A stretch of DNA of 64,000 bases from Pseudomonas sp. (GCF_030684895.1 NZ_JAUXXP010000054.1:1-64000); one strand, 5' to 3'. Shown: positions 1 to 9,281, counted from the stretch's first letter. Notes: generated by a model not told the origin, from the letters alone. Program-made: numbers and translations.

Positions 1-1
1 A

Positions 2-1021
2 ATCATGGTCAACCGTTACGATGATATTTACGTGGAGCGCTCCGGCCGCCTGGAGCGTACCGGCATCAGCTTCAGCTCCGACTCGGCTGTGCTGTCCACC
101 ATCGAACGGATCATCTCGCCGCTGGGGCGGCGCATCGATGAAAGCTCGCCGATGGTCGATGCCCGGCTCAAGGATGGCTCACGGGTCAACGCCATCATCC
201 CGCCGCTGGCGTTGCGCGGCCCCTGCCTGACCATCCGCAAATTTTCGGAGAAGAAGCTCACCACTGATGACTTGCTGCGTTACGGCTCGATCAATGAACC
301 CATGGTCGAGTTTCTGCGTATCGCCGTGGAGCAGCGGATGAACATCGTGGTCTCCGGCGGCACGGGCTCGGGCAAAACCACGCTGCTGAACATTCTCTCC
401 AACTTTATCCCGCTGGATGAGCGCGTGGTGACCATCGAAGACGCCGCTGAGTTGAAGCTGGTGCAACCCCATGTGGTCGCCCTGGAAGCGCGCCCGGCCA
501 ACATGGAGGGCAAGGGCCAGGTGACCATTCGTGACCTGGTGCGCAACTGCCTGCGCATGCGCCCCGACCGCATCGTGGTCGGCGAGTGTCGTGGCGGTGA
601 AGCCCTGGATATGCTGCAGGCGATGAACACCGGTCACGATGGTTCACTGACCACCGGCCACGCCAACTCGCCGCGCGACATGTTGCGCCGCCTGGAAGTG
701 ATGGTGCTGATGGCTGGCATGGATTTGCCCGTACAGGCCATCCGCGAGCAGATCTCCTCAGCCGTGCAGCTGATCGTGCAGCAAACGCGCTTTGGTGATG
801 GCTCGCGGCGTATCACCAGCATCACCGAAGTCACCGGTATGGAGCAGAGCACGATTCTGCTCAACGAGATCTTTGCCTACCAGCAACAGGGCTTCGACGA
901 GCATGGCCGGGTCAAGGGGCATTACCGCGCCACCGGGCAGATTCCCGAGTTCTATGAGGCGCTAAGCAAGCGCGGCATTGGCGTGAACATGGACATCTTC
1001 CACACCCAGGAGCGCCTCTAA
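2..1021 (+). CDS. tadA: Tad pilus assembly ATPase TadA/CpaF (5'-truncated by window edge)
   Basis: Secretion ATPase that powers assembly of Tad (type IVc, Flp-like) pili at the inner membrane. The reading frame is open to the left edge, so the N-terminal part lies outside the window; the first ATG seen (position 5) is internal to the family alignment, not a start. Visible motifs are the Walker A GSGKTT near residue 121 of the visible part, the TIEDAAEL Asp-box region, and the [15 protein letters not shown]alker B segment followed by [15 protein letters not shown], all typical of CpaF/TadA. It stops immediately before tadB (stop 1019-1021, next start 1022), so it heads a tightly packed tad operon. 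Family assignment is secure. Confidence 0.95.
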   Translation: MMVNRYDDIYVERSGRLERTGISFSSDSAVLSTIERIISPLGRRIDESSPMVDARLKDGSRVNAIIPPLALRGPCLTIRKFSEKKLTTDDLLRYGSINEPMVEFLRIAVEQRMNIVVSGGTGSGKTTLLNILSNFIPLDERVVTIEDAAELKLVQPHVVALEARPANMEGKGQVTIRDLVRNCLRMRPDRIVVGECRGGEALDMLQAMNTGHDGSLTTGHANSPRDMLRRLEVMVLMAGMDLPVQAIREQISSAVQLIVQQTRFGDGSRRITSITEVTGMEQSTILLNEIFAYQQQGFDEHGRVKGHYRATGQIPEFYEALSKRGIGVNMDIFHTQERL

Positions 1022-1879
1022 GTGGCCGCCGTATGGCTGGTGCTGTGCGCGCTGCTGCTGGCCGTTTCGGTCTGCGCCCTGGCCCTGCTGATCAGCCGGC
1101 GGGTGGCGGACAACCTGGACCACTACCGCCGGCAGTTTTCCCGTCGTGCCGAGCTGGAAATGGCCGATATGTTTATTTTCACCAGCGGCCGGCAAGTGGT
1201 CATTCTTACCCTGGTGCTGCTGTTGCTGGTGCCGGTGTTGCTCGAACTGTTGTTCCAACTGCCGGTGGTCACGGCAGCGGGCATTGTGGTGACCCTGTTC
1301 ACCCCACACCTGATGTTCAACCACCTGCGCAAGGCACGCCTGAAGAAGTTCGAGGAGCAGCTGCCCGATGCCTTCATGCTGTTGTCCAGCAGCCTGCAAT
1401 CCGGCGCCAGCCTGAACATGGCGCTGGAGAACGTGGTGCATCAATCGCCGGCGCCGCTGAACCAGGAGTTCGGCTTGCTGATCAAGAACATCCGCCTCGG
1501 CGTCACCCTGGACGAGGCGCTGATCAAGCTGGAAAAACGCTTGCCGTTGCCCTCATTCATCATGGCCAGTTCGGCCATTCGCATCAGCCGCGAAGTGGGC
1601 GGCAATCTGGTGGAAACCATCAATGGCATGGCCGCCATGCTGCGGCGGAAAAAAGTCATGGAGGGCAAGATCGACAGCCTCACCGCCCAGGGTCGCGCCC
1701 AGGGCACATTCATGGCCATGCTGCCGATCATGCTGGCGATCATCCTCAGCTTTATCGAGCCGGAAGCCATGCGCCAGCTCTACACCACCCGCAACGGCCT
1801 GATGGTGCTGGCGGTGATGGTGGTGATGGAAGTGCTGGGCTTTATGTTCATCAAAAAAATTACCCGGATTGACGCCTGA
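1022..1879 (+). CDS. tadB: Tad pilus inner-membrane platform protein TadB
   Basis: Type II secretion F-domain protein (285 residues) forming, with TadC, the inner-membrane platform of the Tad pilus machine. It begins with GTG directly after the tadA stop codon. Hydrophobic segments lie near the N-terminus (residues about 4-23), around residues 58-100, and near the C-terminus (about 225-280), flanking a cytoplasmic T2SSF core with the family-like stretch EQLPDAFMLLSSSLQSG. Separated by two bases from tadC. The order tadA-tadB-tadC supports the naming more than any single motif. Confidence 0.9.
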   Translation: MAAVWLVLCALLLAVSVCALALLISRRVADNLDHYRRQFSRRAELEMADMFIFTSGRQVVILTLVLLLLVPVLLELLFQLPVVTAAGIVVTLFTPHLMFNHLRKARLKKFEEQLPDAFMLLSSSLQSGASLNMALENVVHQSPAPLNQEFGLLIKNIRLGVTLDEALIKLEKRLPLPSFIMASSAIRISREVGGNLVETINGMAAMLRRKKVMEGKIDSLTAQGRAQGTFMAMLPIMLAIILSFIEPEAMRQLYTTRNGLMVLAVMVVMEVLGFMFIKKITRIDA

Positions 1880-1881
1880 TC

Positions 1882-2760
1882 ATGAGCGAACTTCTTGTCC
1901 TCTTCAGCAGCGCCAGCCTGGGGGTGACCGTCACCTGCGTCCTGCTCGCGGTGTTGTCGCTGTTCACCTTGCTGCCCGCGGAGAACCGCACCTACATGGA
2001 CCCGGTGCCCAGCTGGATTCGCCCGATCTGGCCGCTGGTGCGCCTGGTCAGCCACTTTGCCTGCAGCAACCTGCCGCCCAAATGTATGGACTGGCTGGAC
2101 GTGCGCATGCAGCGCACCGGGGCGCTTTATGTGCTCACCGCCGAAGACTTTCTCGCCCTGTGCATCACCATGGCGCTGCTGTTTCCGGTGTTGGCGATCC
2201 TGCCGATGGCCAGCGGCAAGAGCGGCATTCTTTGGTCGGTGGTGTTGCTGATGTTGCTGATGGGCGCCGCCTTACCGGTTATGTGGATCAGTGACACGCA
2301 CAAGCGCCGCGACCGCGACATCGTGCGCAACCTGCCGGTGTTTCTCGAATACCTGTCCATGTGCGTCGACGCTGGCCTGAACTTCCTCGGCGCCTTGCAG
2401 CAGGCCGTGGATAAAGGCCCCGACGGCGCCATGAAAAACGAGTTCCGCATCGTGTTGCGCGATATCCGTTCCGGCCTGCCCCGCGCCGAAGCGCTGGCGC
2501 GCATGGAACAACGCATCAACCTGAAGGATGTCACCACCTTCGTGCGCTCGGTGGTGCAGGCCGAGAAGATGGGCAGCAGCCTGCGCAACACCCTGCAGAT
2601 ACAAGCCCAGCAGCGCCTGGAAGAGCGCTTCCAGCGCGCCGAGAAAACCGCCATGCAGGCCCCCGTGAAGCTGATCATTCCCTTGATCATGTTTATCTTC
2701 CCGCTGACCTTCGTGATCTTGCTGTTCCCGATTGTGGTCAAGTTTATGGGGCAAGCCTGA
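1882..2760 (+). CDS. tadC: Tad pilus inner-membrane platform protein TadC
   Basis: Second T2SSF-domain platform protein of the Tad pilus (292 residues). It has an N-terminal membrane segment (about residues 5-30), a hydrophobic pair around residues 90-135 and a C-terminal hydrophobic segment ending LTFVILLFPIVVKFMG. The cytoplasmic core contains RNLPVFLEYLSMCVDAGLN and the VRSVVQAEKMGSSL stretch characteristic of TadB/TadC proteins. Its stop codon overlaps the next start by one base (TGATG), suggesting translational coupling to the DUF192 gene. Confidence 0.9.
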   Translation: MSELLVLFSSASLGVTVTCVLLAVLSLFTLLPAENRTYMDPVPSWIRPIWPLVRLVSHFACSNLPPKCMDWLDVRMQRTGALYVLTAEDFLALCITMALLFPVLAILPMASGKSGILWSVVLLMLLMGAALPVMWISDTHKRRDRDIVRNLPVFLEYLSMCVDAGLNFLGALQQAVDKGPDGAMKNEFRIVLRDIRSGLPRAEALARMEQRINLKDVTTFVRSVVQAEKMGSSLRNTLQIQAQQRLEERFQRAEKTAMQAPVKLIIPLIMFIFPLTFVILLFPIVVKFMGQA

Positions 2761-3113
2761 TGCGTGAAGCCCTGGTTGTGCACGCCGCTGGCAATCGCCC
2801 GTCCAGCCGATTACAGCTGCAACTTGCCCACACACCTTGGGCGCGCCTGCGCGGTTTGCTCGGCTACAAAGCCCTGCCGGCCGGCCATGGCCTATGGCTG
2901 CGACCGTGTAATTCCGTGCATTGCTGGTTTATGCGCTTCGCCATTGATGTGATCTACCTGGATGAGCAACAGCGGGTGCTGCAAATCCGCACACAGCTGC
3001 GGCCCTGGCAACTGAGTCTGTGCTGGCCAGCCAGCAGCGTTATCGAAATGGCCGCAGGCGAATGCCTGCGGCTGAACATTACAGCGGGGGACCAGATCCA
3101 ATGCGTGGCTTAA
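2760..3113 (+). CDS. DUF192 family protein
   Basis: A 117-residue DUF192-family protein. The family hallmark is visible in the middle: RLRGLLGYKALP, then GLWLRPCNSVHCWFMRF followed by AIDVIYLDEQQRVLQI. The biochemical function of DUF192 is not established. It is coupled to tadC by a one-base overlap and overlaps the following lipoprotein gene by 13 bases, so it is transcribed with the Tad genes; whether it takes part in pilus assembly cannot be told from the sequence. It has no evident signal peptide. Confidence 0.85.
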   Translation: MREALVVHAAGNRPSSRLQLQLAHTPWARLRGLLGYKALPAGHGLWLRPCNSVHCWFMRFAIDVIYLDEQQRVLQIRTQLRPWQLSLCWPASSVIEMAAGECLRLNITAGDQIQCVA

Positions 3114-3553
3114 TCATCATCGCCCTGAGCGTTTTGTTGCAGGGCTGCGCAGGGCTCGGGCTCGGCGGCTCAAACGACCTGCTCGACCTTGAGCGCCAGG
3201 CGCAACAGGCCTATGCCAAAGGCAGCTACGCACGCTCCAGCGAGTATTACGCAAAGCTGGCGGCGCAGATGCCCACTGATGCCGACACCCGTTATCGGTT
3301 GGCCAATAGTCTGGCGCGCGAAGGCAATCATGGCCTGGCGATCCGCACCTATCGCGAAGCCTTGCTGCGTGACCCGCAACACGCCGGCGCCTGGTACAAC
3401 CTGATGCAGCTGCAAGCGCAGGAGCTGACGCTGACCGCGATGGAGGCACGCCGCTATCTGGATAGGAAGAACCCTGGGGCACGCTCGGCCCTGGAGCGCG
3501 CCGAGCAACTGATCGAGGTGTTCAATGAGCACGCCCCAGCCAGTACCGAGTAG
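3101..3553 (+). CDS. TadD-like TPR lipoprotein
   Basis: Small lipoprotein of 150 residues with tetratricopeptide-like repeats, in the position where Tad loci carry TadD. The start at 3101 is chosen because it gives a clean lipoprotein signal (MRGLIIIALSVLLQGC, lipobox Cys at residue 16) behind an AGCGGGGGA ribosome-binding region; an upstream in-frame start would bury this signal. Helical repeats follow (QQAYAKGSYARSSEYYAKLAAQMPTD, read in two parts, then RYRLANSLAREGNHGLAIRTY). TadD proteins are thought to help localise or assemble the outer-membrane part of the machine. It overlaps the TadE-like gene by 29 bases. Confidence 0.8.
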   Translation: MRGLIIIALSVLLQGCAGLGLGGSNDLLDLERQAQQAYAKGSYARSSEYYAKLAAQMPTDADTRYRLANSLAREGNHGLAIRTYREALLRDPQHAGAWYNLMQLQAQELTLTAMEARRYLDRKNPGARSALERAEQLIEVFNEHAPASTE

Positions 3554-4250
3554 CCGGCTGAACCGTGGGCAGGCCATGGTTGAGTTCCTGATCATCATCC
3601 CGGTGTTGATCCTGCTGATCTTCGGGGCCTTTCAAGCGACGCTGATCTATTCGGCGAAAAGCGGACTGAACTACGCAGCTTTCCAGGCGGCACGCCTCGG
3701 TGCGGTGAATAACGCGCAATACGAAAGCATGCGTCGCGGCCTGCTGCGCGGCATGTACCCGATGTTTTCGCAGTTCCCGGAAACCGAGCGGATGGACAAA
3801 ACCGCCGAGGAGGTCGACAACTTCGTGCTGATCACCCGCATCAGCCCGGCGCTCAACAGCTTCAACGCCTGGCAAGTTCCCCATGCCGGGCTGCTAAGCA
3901 GCGGCCAAACCGCTCAAGCCATCCCTAATGACAACCTGATGTACCGCTCGGCTCAGCAGAACCCGGTGTCGATTCAAGATGCCAATCTGCTGAAAATACG
4001 TGTGCAGTACTGCGTGAAACTGATCGTGCCAATGGTTGAGAACCTACTCAGCACCGCATCAAAATTCAATCAGCGCCAATCCGGCGGCAGCTTCAGCGAA
4101 AACTCCAAGCAATCATGGGATCAGTACGCGGCCATCTGTGGCACGCGCAAGGGCTTTGTCCTGACTGCAGAGGCAACGGTGCGTATGCAGTCGGCAGCTG
4201 TGCATGACGCGGAAAACTGCGGGGCGGGCAAGAAGATGCTCTGCCCCTGA
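3525..4250 (+). CDS. TadE/TadG-like pseudopilin
   Basis: Protein of 241 residues with an N-terminal TadE domain: GQAMVEFLIIIPVLILLIF followed by the helix ending FQATLIYSAKSGLNYAAF, the usual pattern of prepilin-peptidase-processed minor pseudopilins of Tad systems. The rest is soluble and periplasmic, with several Cys residues (YCVKLIV, CGTRKGF, NCGAGKKMLCP) that may form disulfides. The ATG at 3525 lies inside the preceding gene. It ends nine bases from the convergent glpD, marking the end of the tad operon. Confidence 0.85.
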   Translation: MSTPQPVPSSRLNRGQAMVEFLIIIPVLILLIFGAFQATLIYSAKSGLNYAAFQAARLGAVNNAQYESMRRGLLRGMYPMFSQFPETERMDKTAEEVDNFVLITRISPALNSFNAWQVPHAGLLSSGQTAQAIPNDNLMYRSAQQNPVSIQDANLLKIRVQYCVKLIVPMVENLLSTASKFNQRQSGGSFSENSKQSWDQYAAICGTRKGFVLTAEATVRMQSAAVHDAENCGAGKKMLCP

Positions 4251-4259
4251 AACAACCAA

Positions 4260-5801
4260 TCAGGCCGCGTGAGCATCTTCCGGGCTGCGCGGTGATTCGA
4301 TGCGCAGGTAGCTGTCGAGCTTGGCTTGCTGCGCCGGGGTGGTAAACAGGCCAAGCTTGCTGCGGCGCCAGAGAATATCGTCCGCCTGCATCGCCCATTC
4401 TTCCTGGCACAGGTAGTCGACTTCACGGGTATACAGGCCGCCGCCCAGGTGTTCGCCGAGGTCGCTGAGGTTGTTCACGCCTTTGAGCATCACCCAGCTG
4501 CGGCTGCCGTAACTGCTGGCCCAGCGCCGTGCCAGTGAGGTGGGCAGCCAGCCAAAGCGTGCGCACAGCGCTTCCACCAAAGCGCTCTGGCTGTCCAGCT
4601 GCTCTGCGCCGGGTAGCAGGCTGCTGGCGGTCCAACTTGGGCCCATCTTGGGAAAGAACGGTGCCAGTTGCGCCAGCGCCGATTCGGCGAGCTTGCGGTA
4701 GGTAGTCAGCTTGCCGCCAAACACCGAGAGCAGTGGCGCTTCGCCGGGGTGGCCAGACAGCGACAGGGTGTAGTCGCGGGTGACTGCCGATGGATCGTCC
4801 GACTCGTCGTCACACAACGGCCGCACACCGGCATAGGTGTGCAGGATATCGCTGCGCTGAGTCTGCTTCTTGAAGTGTGCGTTGACCACCTTCAGCAGGT
4901 AGTCGGTTTCTTCGTCGCTGATCGCCACCTTGGCCGGGTCACCCTGGTATTCGCGGTCTGTGGTGCCGATCAGGGTGAAGCGCTCCTGATAGGGGATGGC
5001 AAACACGATACGGCGGTCTTCGTTCTGCAGAATGTAGGCTTGCTCGCCGTCGAACAGGCGTGGCACGACGATATGGCTGCCCTGGATCAGGCGAATGCCG
5101 TACGGCGATTCCTGTTTCAGATCCTCGCGGATAAATTTTGCGACCCAGGGGCCTGCAGCATTGACCAGGGCGCGGGAACGAATCGAGAACAGGCTGCCGT
5201 CGCTGCGCTCCAGATGGATATGCCACAGGCCCTTGCTGCGCCGCGCGCTGACGCAACGGGTTCGGCTGTGCACGTGGGCGCCTTGCTCGCGGGCGGCCAT
5301 GGCATTGAGTACCACCAGGCGGGCGTCATCGACCCAGCAATCGGAATATTCAAAACCGCGGCTGATCTCGGCCTGTAGCGGGCTGCCGGCGCCGAAACGC
5401 AGGCCGCGTGAACCAGCCAGCTTCTCGCGCTTGCCCAGGTGGTCGTAGAGAAACAGCCCGGCGCGGATCATCCAGGCCGGGCGCAGGTGCGGGCGGTGCG
5501 GCAGGATAAAACGCATGGGTTTGACGATATGCGGGGCTTTGGTAAGCAGCACTTCACGCTCGGCAAGCGCCTCACGCACCAGGCGGAACTCGTAGTGCTC
5601 CAGGTAGCGCAGGCCGCCGTGGATTAGCTTGCTGCTGGCCGACGAGGTGTGCTGCGCCAGGTCGTCCTTTTCACAAAGGAACACGGACAGGCCACGCCCA
5701 GCTGCATCGGCGGCAATCCCGACACCATTGATGCCGCCGCCGATCACGGCAAGGTCATAGACTTCAGCGAGTGGAGTGTTGCTGGCGGGACGAGTAGGCA
5801 T
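4260..5801 (-). CDS. glpD: Aerobic glycerol-3-phosphate dehydrogenase
   Basis: FAD-dependent membrane-associated enzyme oxidising sn-glycerol-3-phosphate to dihydroxyacetone phosphate and passing electrons to the quinone pool. About 513 residues. The N-terminus has the dinucleotide-binding motif YDLAVIGGGINGVG followed by the FAD-family stretch SSASSKLIHGGLRYLEHYEF, and later GTTDREYQGDP; the family match is full-length. I chose the ATG at 5801; a GTG at 5840 in the same frame would add 13 unconserved residues and would lie over a candidate GlpR operator. It is downstream of glpR on the same strand, 165 bases apart. Confidence 0.95.
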   Translation of the reverse strand: MPTRPASNTPLAEVYDLAVIGGGINGVGIAADAAGRGLSVFLCEKDDLAQHTSSASSKLIHGGLRYLEHYEFRLVREALAEREVLLTKAPHIVKPMRFILPHRPHLRPAWMIRAGLFLYDHLGKREKLAGSRGLRFGAGSPLQAEISRGFEYSDCWVDDARLVVLNAMAAREQGAHVHSRTRCVSARRSKGLWHIHLERSDGSLFSIRSRALVNAAGPWVAKFIREDLKQESPYGIRLIQGSHIVVPRLFDGEQAYILQNEDRRIVFAIPYQERFTLIGTTDREYQGDPAKVAISDEETDYLLKVVNAHFKKQTQRSDILHTYAGVRPLCDDESDDPSAVTRDYTLSLSGHPGEAPLLSVFGGKLTTYRKLAESALAQLAPFFPKMGPSWTASSLLPGAEQLDSQSALVEALCARFGWLPTSLARRWASSYGSRSWVMLKGVNNLSDLGEHLGGGLYTREVDYLCQEEWAMQADDILWRRSKLGLFTTPAQQAKLDSYLRIESPRSPEDAHAA

Positions 5802-5832
5802 GGCGGCACCGAAAGTCAGTATTGAACTTTTA

Positions 5833-5849
5833 ATGTTCACTTCCGAAAA
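5833..5849 (-). promoter_or_regulatory. Candidate GlpR operator upstream of glpD
   Basis: On the minus strand this reads TTTTCGGAAGTGAACAT, which keeps both arms (TTTTCG and GAACAT) of the Pseudomonas GlpR operator as I remember it from P. putida (TTTTCGTATACGAACAT). It lies about 30-50 bases upstream of the glpD ATG, and a second small inverted repeat (TGAAC...GTTCA) adjoins it. A near-identical site precedes ybaK-glpK. Binding is inferred from similarity only. Confidence 0.5.
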
Positions 5850-5966
5850 TATGCTAGTCGAATAAGCACGGCTTCGCCACCCCGGAATGCGCTTTCGCGC
5901 CCAGTGGTCGTCAGGTATTGGCAGAGGAATATGGGCTAGGCAGATGCCAGGCCTGCGCTGACGGGC

Positions 5967-6725
5967 TTACACCAGGTCGAGGTGCACCTTGTGCTCGGCG
6001 AGCAGGCGGTTGATTGCCGCGGACGGCGCGGTATCGGTAAACACTCGGTCGACCAGGGCAACCGAACCCAAGCGCACCACGGCGTTGCGGCCGAATTTGC
6101 TGGAGTCGACGGCCAGAAATACCTGGCGCGCATTGCTGATAATCGCCTGGGAGACGCGCACTTCCTGGTAGTCGAAGTCGAGCAAGCTGCCGTCTTCATC
6201 GATACCGCTGATGCCCACCAGGGCGAAATCGACCTTGAACTGCTGGATAAAATCCACCGCTGCTTGGCCGACGATGCCGCCGTCGCTGCGCACCGTACCG
6301 CCGGCCAGCAGCACCTCGAAGTCGGCCTTGGCGCTGAGTTGGGCGGCCACGTGCAGGTTGTTGGTGATGATCTTCAGGCCCTTGTGGCCGAGCAGCTCAC
6401 GGGCAATGGCTTCGGTGGTGGTACCAATGTTGATGAAGAGCGAGGCGTGGTTGGGAATCTGCGCGGCGATGGCGGCGGCGATGCGTTGCTTTTCATCGCG
6501 CATCTGCCCGGCGCGCATGCTGTAGGCAGTGTTCTGCGTGCTGGAGCTTTCACTGGCCGCACCACCGTGGGTACGGCGCAGCAGCCCCTGTTCGGCGAGT
6601 TGGTTGATGTCGCGGCGAATGGTCTGCGGAGTCACCGCAAATGCCTGGGCCAACTCGTCGATGCTGACATAGCCGCGTTCGCGGGCAAGTTCGAGAATGT
6701 CGTGTTGGCGGGGTGGCAGGGTCAT
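5967..6725 (-). CDS. glpR: Glycerol regulon repressor GlpR (DeoR family)
   Basis: DeoR-family transcriptional repressor of 252 residues. The N-terminal winged helix-turn-helix is plain ([20 protein letters not shown] then [22 protein letters not shown]), followed by a sugar-phosphate sensing domain with [14 protein letters not shown] and [15 protein letters not shown]. The start at 6725 is fixed by an AAGGAG ribosome-binding site eight bases upstream and by homology; the longer open frame upstream has no support. It lies between glpD and the acquired restriction-modification block, in the expected glycerol-catabolism neighbourhood, and presumably represses glpD and glpK when glycerol-3-phosphate is absent. 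Confidence 0.95.
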   Translation of the reverse strand: MTLPPRQHDILELARERGYVSIDELAQAFAVTPQTIRRDINQLAEQGLLRRTHGGAASESSSTQNTAYSMRAGQMRDEKQRIAAAIAAQIPNHASLFINIGTTTEAIARELLGHKGLKIITNNLHVAAQLSAKADFEVLLAGGTVRSDGGIVGQAAVDFIQQFKVDFALVGISGIDEDGSLLDFDYQEVRVSQAIISNARQVFLAVDSSKFGRNAVVRLGSVALVDRVFTDTAPSAAINRLLAEHKVHLDLV

Positions 6726-7092
6726 GAGAGCTCCTTGAAAGTGCGCGGCATTATAGACTGCTGGTCGGTAGATTTCTGGTCGTGTCATCCAGGCCTCACC
6801 CTGCAAGTCCTCGCAGCACGACGTTAAAAATGACTCCCGCTCTGTGGGCGTCTGGCAGGAGTGACTAAGGTGATGTGGGCAGGCGTTTGCCGTCGATCGG
6901 TAGCCGTGACCTGTTAAATTCCGTGCTTGGCCACGGTCGATTCGGATGAGCAACATATGTCGCAAGCCACGCACCTCGCTAAAAAATTGGTAAAGTGCGG
7001 CTCATAAAGAGAAAATCCATGCATTACATAGATCGGTTTAGGCTGTCCCGACTTGCCTGGTCGAAATGAATATTTAGTTAGATAGAGATCAT
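6726..7092. other. Left junction between glpR and the restriction-modification insert
   Basis: No gene is supported in these 367 bases. The glpR-proximal half is GC-rich like the host and must hold the glpR promoter on the minus strand. It contains the motif CGACGTTAAAAA (6819-6830), also present at the right junction. From about 6940 the base composition becomes AT-rich, so the insert boundary probably lies between 6830 and 6980. The last 100 bases must hold the promoter of the methyltransferase gene; I see no C-protein gene or clear operator. Confidence 0.5.
6819..6830 (+). repeat. CGACGTTAAAAA motif, left copy
   Basis: Twelve-base motif identical to 9966-9977 (right of the restriction-modification block) and to 20873-20884 (minus strand, between bfr and bfd). 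In the other two copies the A-run opens a short hairpin; here it is followed by ACTCC and, 20-odd bases later, GGAGT, which may be a decayed version of the same structure. Confidence 0.5.
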
Positions 7093-8217
7093 ATGAAAGC
7101 AATTGAGCTGTTTTCTGGAATTGGCGGATTTAGAATTGCGTGTGACTCGCTAGGGATTGAAACAGTTTGGGCAAATGACATCAGTCCTGCCGCCGCAAAA
7201 GTTTATCAACAAAGATTTGGCGAGGAAAACTATCATTTTGGGGATATAGCGGACTATCTGGATAATATTCCCGATCATGATCTTCTAACGGGTGGGTTTC
7301 CATGCCAGCCATTTTCAAGTGCGGGTCGGAAGCTTGGGCTTGAAGATGCCAGGGGTACGCTGTTTGAAAAGATAGTTCACATTCTTGAACAGAAAAAGCC
7401 AAAGTATTTTGTGCTTGAGAATGTCAAGAGACTCTTGTCAATGGATAACGGTAAGCACTTTGCAACCATATTAGACGCACTTTCAGGAATTGGCTATTTA
7501 GTGGAGTGGAGGCTGCTAAATGCAGTAAATTTTGGATTGCCTCAATATCGAGAGCGAGTTGTGATTGTCGGTCGTAGGGATCACAGTCCAAAATCTTACT
7601 TGTGTACAAGCTCGGATATCTCCGAGTTAACACCTCATCAGGCAGCTATAGCTTCTAACACAGATCACTGGAAAAGTATTGAAGATCACGGGTCTAAATT
7701 TCATCCCTGGGGGGTGGCACTTAATGGGAGGTTTTTTCATGCAAAGATTGAAGGTTTTTCCGAGGCAGAAAAATCAGTAAAGCTGAAAGACGTTCTTGAG
7801 GAGCGTCCAGATTGCTCTTTTTACTTCACTGAAGATACTCTGGAAAGAATTAAAAATAGTGAAGAGGTTAATAGATTTTATAATGGTGTAGAGATTTTGT
7901 ATAACCAGAAAGGCGGTGCCAGGATGGGGTACTCGATTTTTGGGGTTGAGGGGGTAGCTCCGACTTTGACCTGCACAACAAGCCGGCACTATGAGCGTTA
8001 CAAGATTGGAGGTGAGTTTAGACGTCTAACAGCTATCGAGTATGCCAGAATTCAGGGCTTTCCGGATGATCATTGCGCATCGGCAAGGCTTTATACTCAG
8101 TATCCATTGTATGGAAACGCTGTGCCACCTGCTTTGGTTCGATGGGCAATCAAAAGAACTATCTCAAATACTGGTACAAACTTTGAATCCTCCTCGGCGC
8201 AAATGGAATTGGTATGA
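7093..8217 (+). CDS. DNA (cytosine-5) methyltransferase of a type II restriction-modification system
   Basis: Transfers a methyl group from S-adenosylmethionine to C5 of cytosine in a specific target, protecting host DNA from the partner nuclease. Length 374 residues. Conserved C5-MTase motifs appear in order: motif I IELFSGIGGFR (residues 4-14), motif IV GGFPCQPFSSAG with catalytic Cys71, motif VI ENV (109-111), motif VIII LPQYRERVVIVG, then a target-recognition region (about 190-300) and C-terminal motifs IX-X (RRLTAIEYARIQGFP, then YGNAVPPAL). Base composition is much more AT-rich than the flanking glp genes, indicating horizontal acquisition. It overlaps the next gene by four bases (ATGA). 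The recognition sequence cannot be read from the protein. Confidence 0.93.
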   Translation: MKAIELFSGIGGFRIACDSLGIETVWANDISPAAAKVYQQRFGEENYHFGDIADYLDNIPDHDLLTGGFPCQPFSSAGRKLGLEDARGTLFEKIVHILEQKKPKYFVLENVKRLLSMDNGKHFATILDALSGIGYLVEWRLLNAVNFGLPQYRERVVIVGRRDHSPKSYLCTSSDISELTPHQAAIASNTDHWKSIEDHGSKFHPWGVALNGRFFHAKIEGFSEAEKSVKLKDVLEERPDCSFYFTEDTLERIKNSEEVNRFYNGVEILYNQKGGARMGYSIFGVEGVAPTLTCTTSRHYERYKIGGEFRRLTAIEYARIQGFPDDHCASARLYTQYPLYGNAVPPALVRWAIKRTISNTGTNFESSSAQMELV

Positions 8218-9281
8218 CTGATAGTTATGTACTCCGGGAACATGTAAAAAATAATTTGCCTGGAATTGTTGAAAGACTTAATCAGTATCTTCGCGGCGAA
8301 GGCGTGGAGGAAATAAAAAGCATACTGCAGAGGGTTGGGCGAGGTGGAAAGCTTCCACACTGGTACGAGCTTTTAGCGACCGGTCAGTCTATGCCGAATT
8401 TAGACGGGAAGACTATTGGCAGTGTTATTGAAATGACCCTGCTTGGCGTGCTGGAGCGGCATACACTTTCATCCTTCAAAATCCCGCCGCTTGAGGTTAA
8501 TCCGGCAAAAGGTGTAGACATTCCACTTTTGGGTCTCGGTGTTAAATCGCCATCTGAAAATTTTTGTACAAGCGAGCCGTTTTTTTCTGCTTACGAGCGA
8601 GTTCTCGGAAATGAAAGCGATGCAGTTATTTTGTTGACAGACTATCAAACCGCCAAAAAAAACCCACCCCCTGTTAGGATTCAGATTATCAAGGCTGCAT
8701 ATTTGAGGGGAAGTGAGATAGCTGACAGAAATCTCTGCATGATTGCGTCAAAAAACAAACAGATGCTTTATGAAGAAAGCGAGTCATTGTGCAAGAAGAT
8801 GCTTCAATTCCTATGTCATATAAATCAGCAAGACTGGCGAGCAAAGTCTCTTCTGCGGCTTGTAAATTCACTGTATCAAGATGACGCCGCCCTCAATGAG
8901 CTGGTCAATGCCATTGAGCAGGACTTCCAAAGAAAACTCAAAGATGATATCAAAAAGGGTGTGGAGCCGAATTCAACAGATGAATTGCATAAAATAATAG
9001 CTATACGTGATTCCAATCAAAAAGTTTCAACTATTATAAATGCTTGCAATGATTGGGTTATAGAAAATCATAAAGACTTCGCACGCCTTCCCAATGACAA
9101 TGAATGGCAACGGTTTTTGAAAAGCCCTCTGGATGGGAAAATTGGCATGAGCTTTGCTTTGCAGTGGCGTTACAATTTTGGAAATCTTTTTAGTTTGCTC
9201 CCTTTTTCGCCAGTCGCTTCAGTTATAAATCACGAAGCACATGCCGCCCCATTGATTTCTGATTTTGAGATACTAGATTAG
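8214..9281 (+). CDS. Probable type II restriction endonuclease
   Basis: A 355-residue protein translationally coupled (ATGA overlap) to the C5-methyltransferase, which is the main reason to call it the cognate endonuclease. I do not recognise the exact family. A PD-(D/E)xK-like arrangement can be proposed: Glu73 in the helix TIGSVIEMTLLGVLE, Asp102 in KGVDIPLLGLGVKSPS and Lys111 in the same stretch. The residue two before the Lys, usually Glu or Asp, is Gly109, so the active-site assignment is uncertain. The AT-rich composition matches the methyltransferase. The full-length open frame suggests the pair is, or recently was, active. Confidence 0.7.
   Translation: MTDSYVLREHVKNNLPGIVERLNQYLRGEGVEEIKSILQRVGRGGKLPHWYELLATGQSMPNLDGKTIGSVIEMTLLGVLERHTLSSFKIPPLEVNPAKGVDIPLLGLGVKSPSENFCTSEPFFSAYERVLGNESDAVILLTDYQTAKKNPPPVRIQIIKAAYLRGSEIADRNLCMIASKNKQMLYEESESLCKKMLQFLCHINQQDWRAKSLLRLVNSLYQDDAALNELVNAIEQDFQRKLKDDIKKGVEPNSTDELHKIIAIRDSNQKVSTIINACNDWVIENHKDFARLPNDNEWQRFLKSPLDGKIGMSFALQWRYNFGNLFSLLPFSPVASVINHEAHAAPLISDFEILD

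Noticed and set aside
6914..7102. 62-codon minus-strand frame before the methyltransferase, as a possible C-protein
   Set aside because: It shows no helix-turn-helix and overlaps the methyltransferase start; nothing supports a controller gene.
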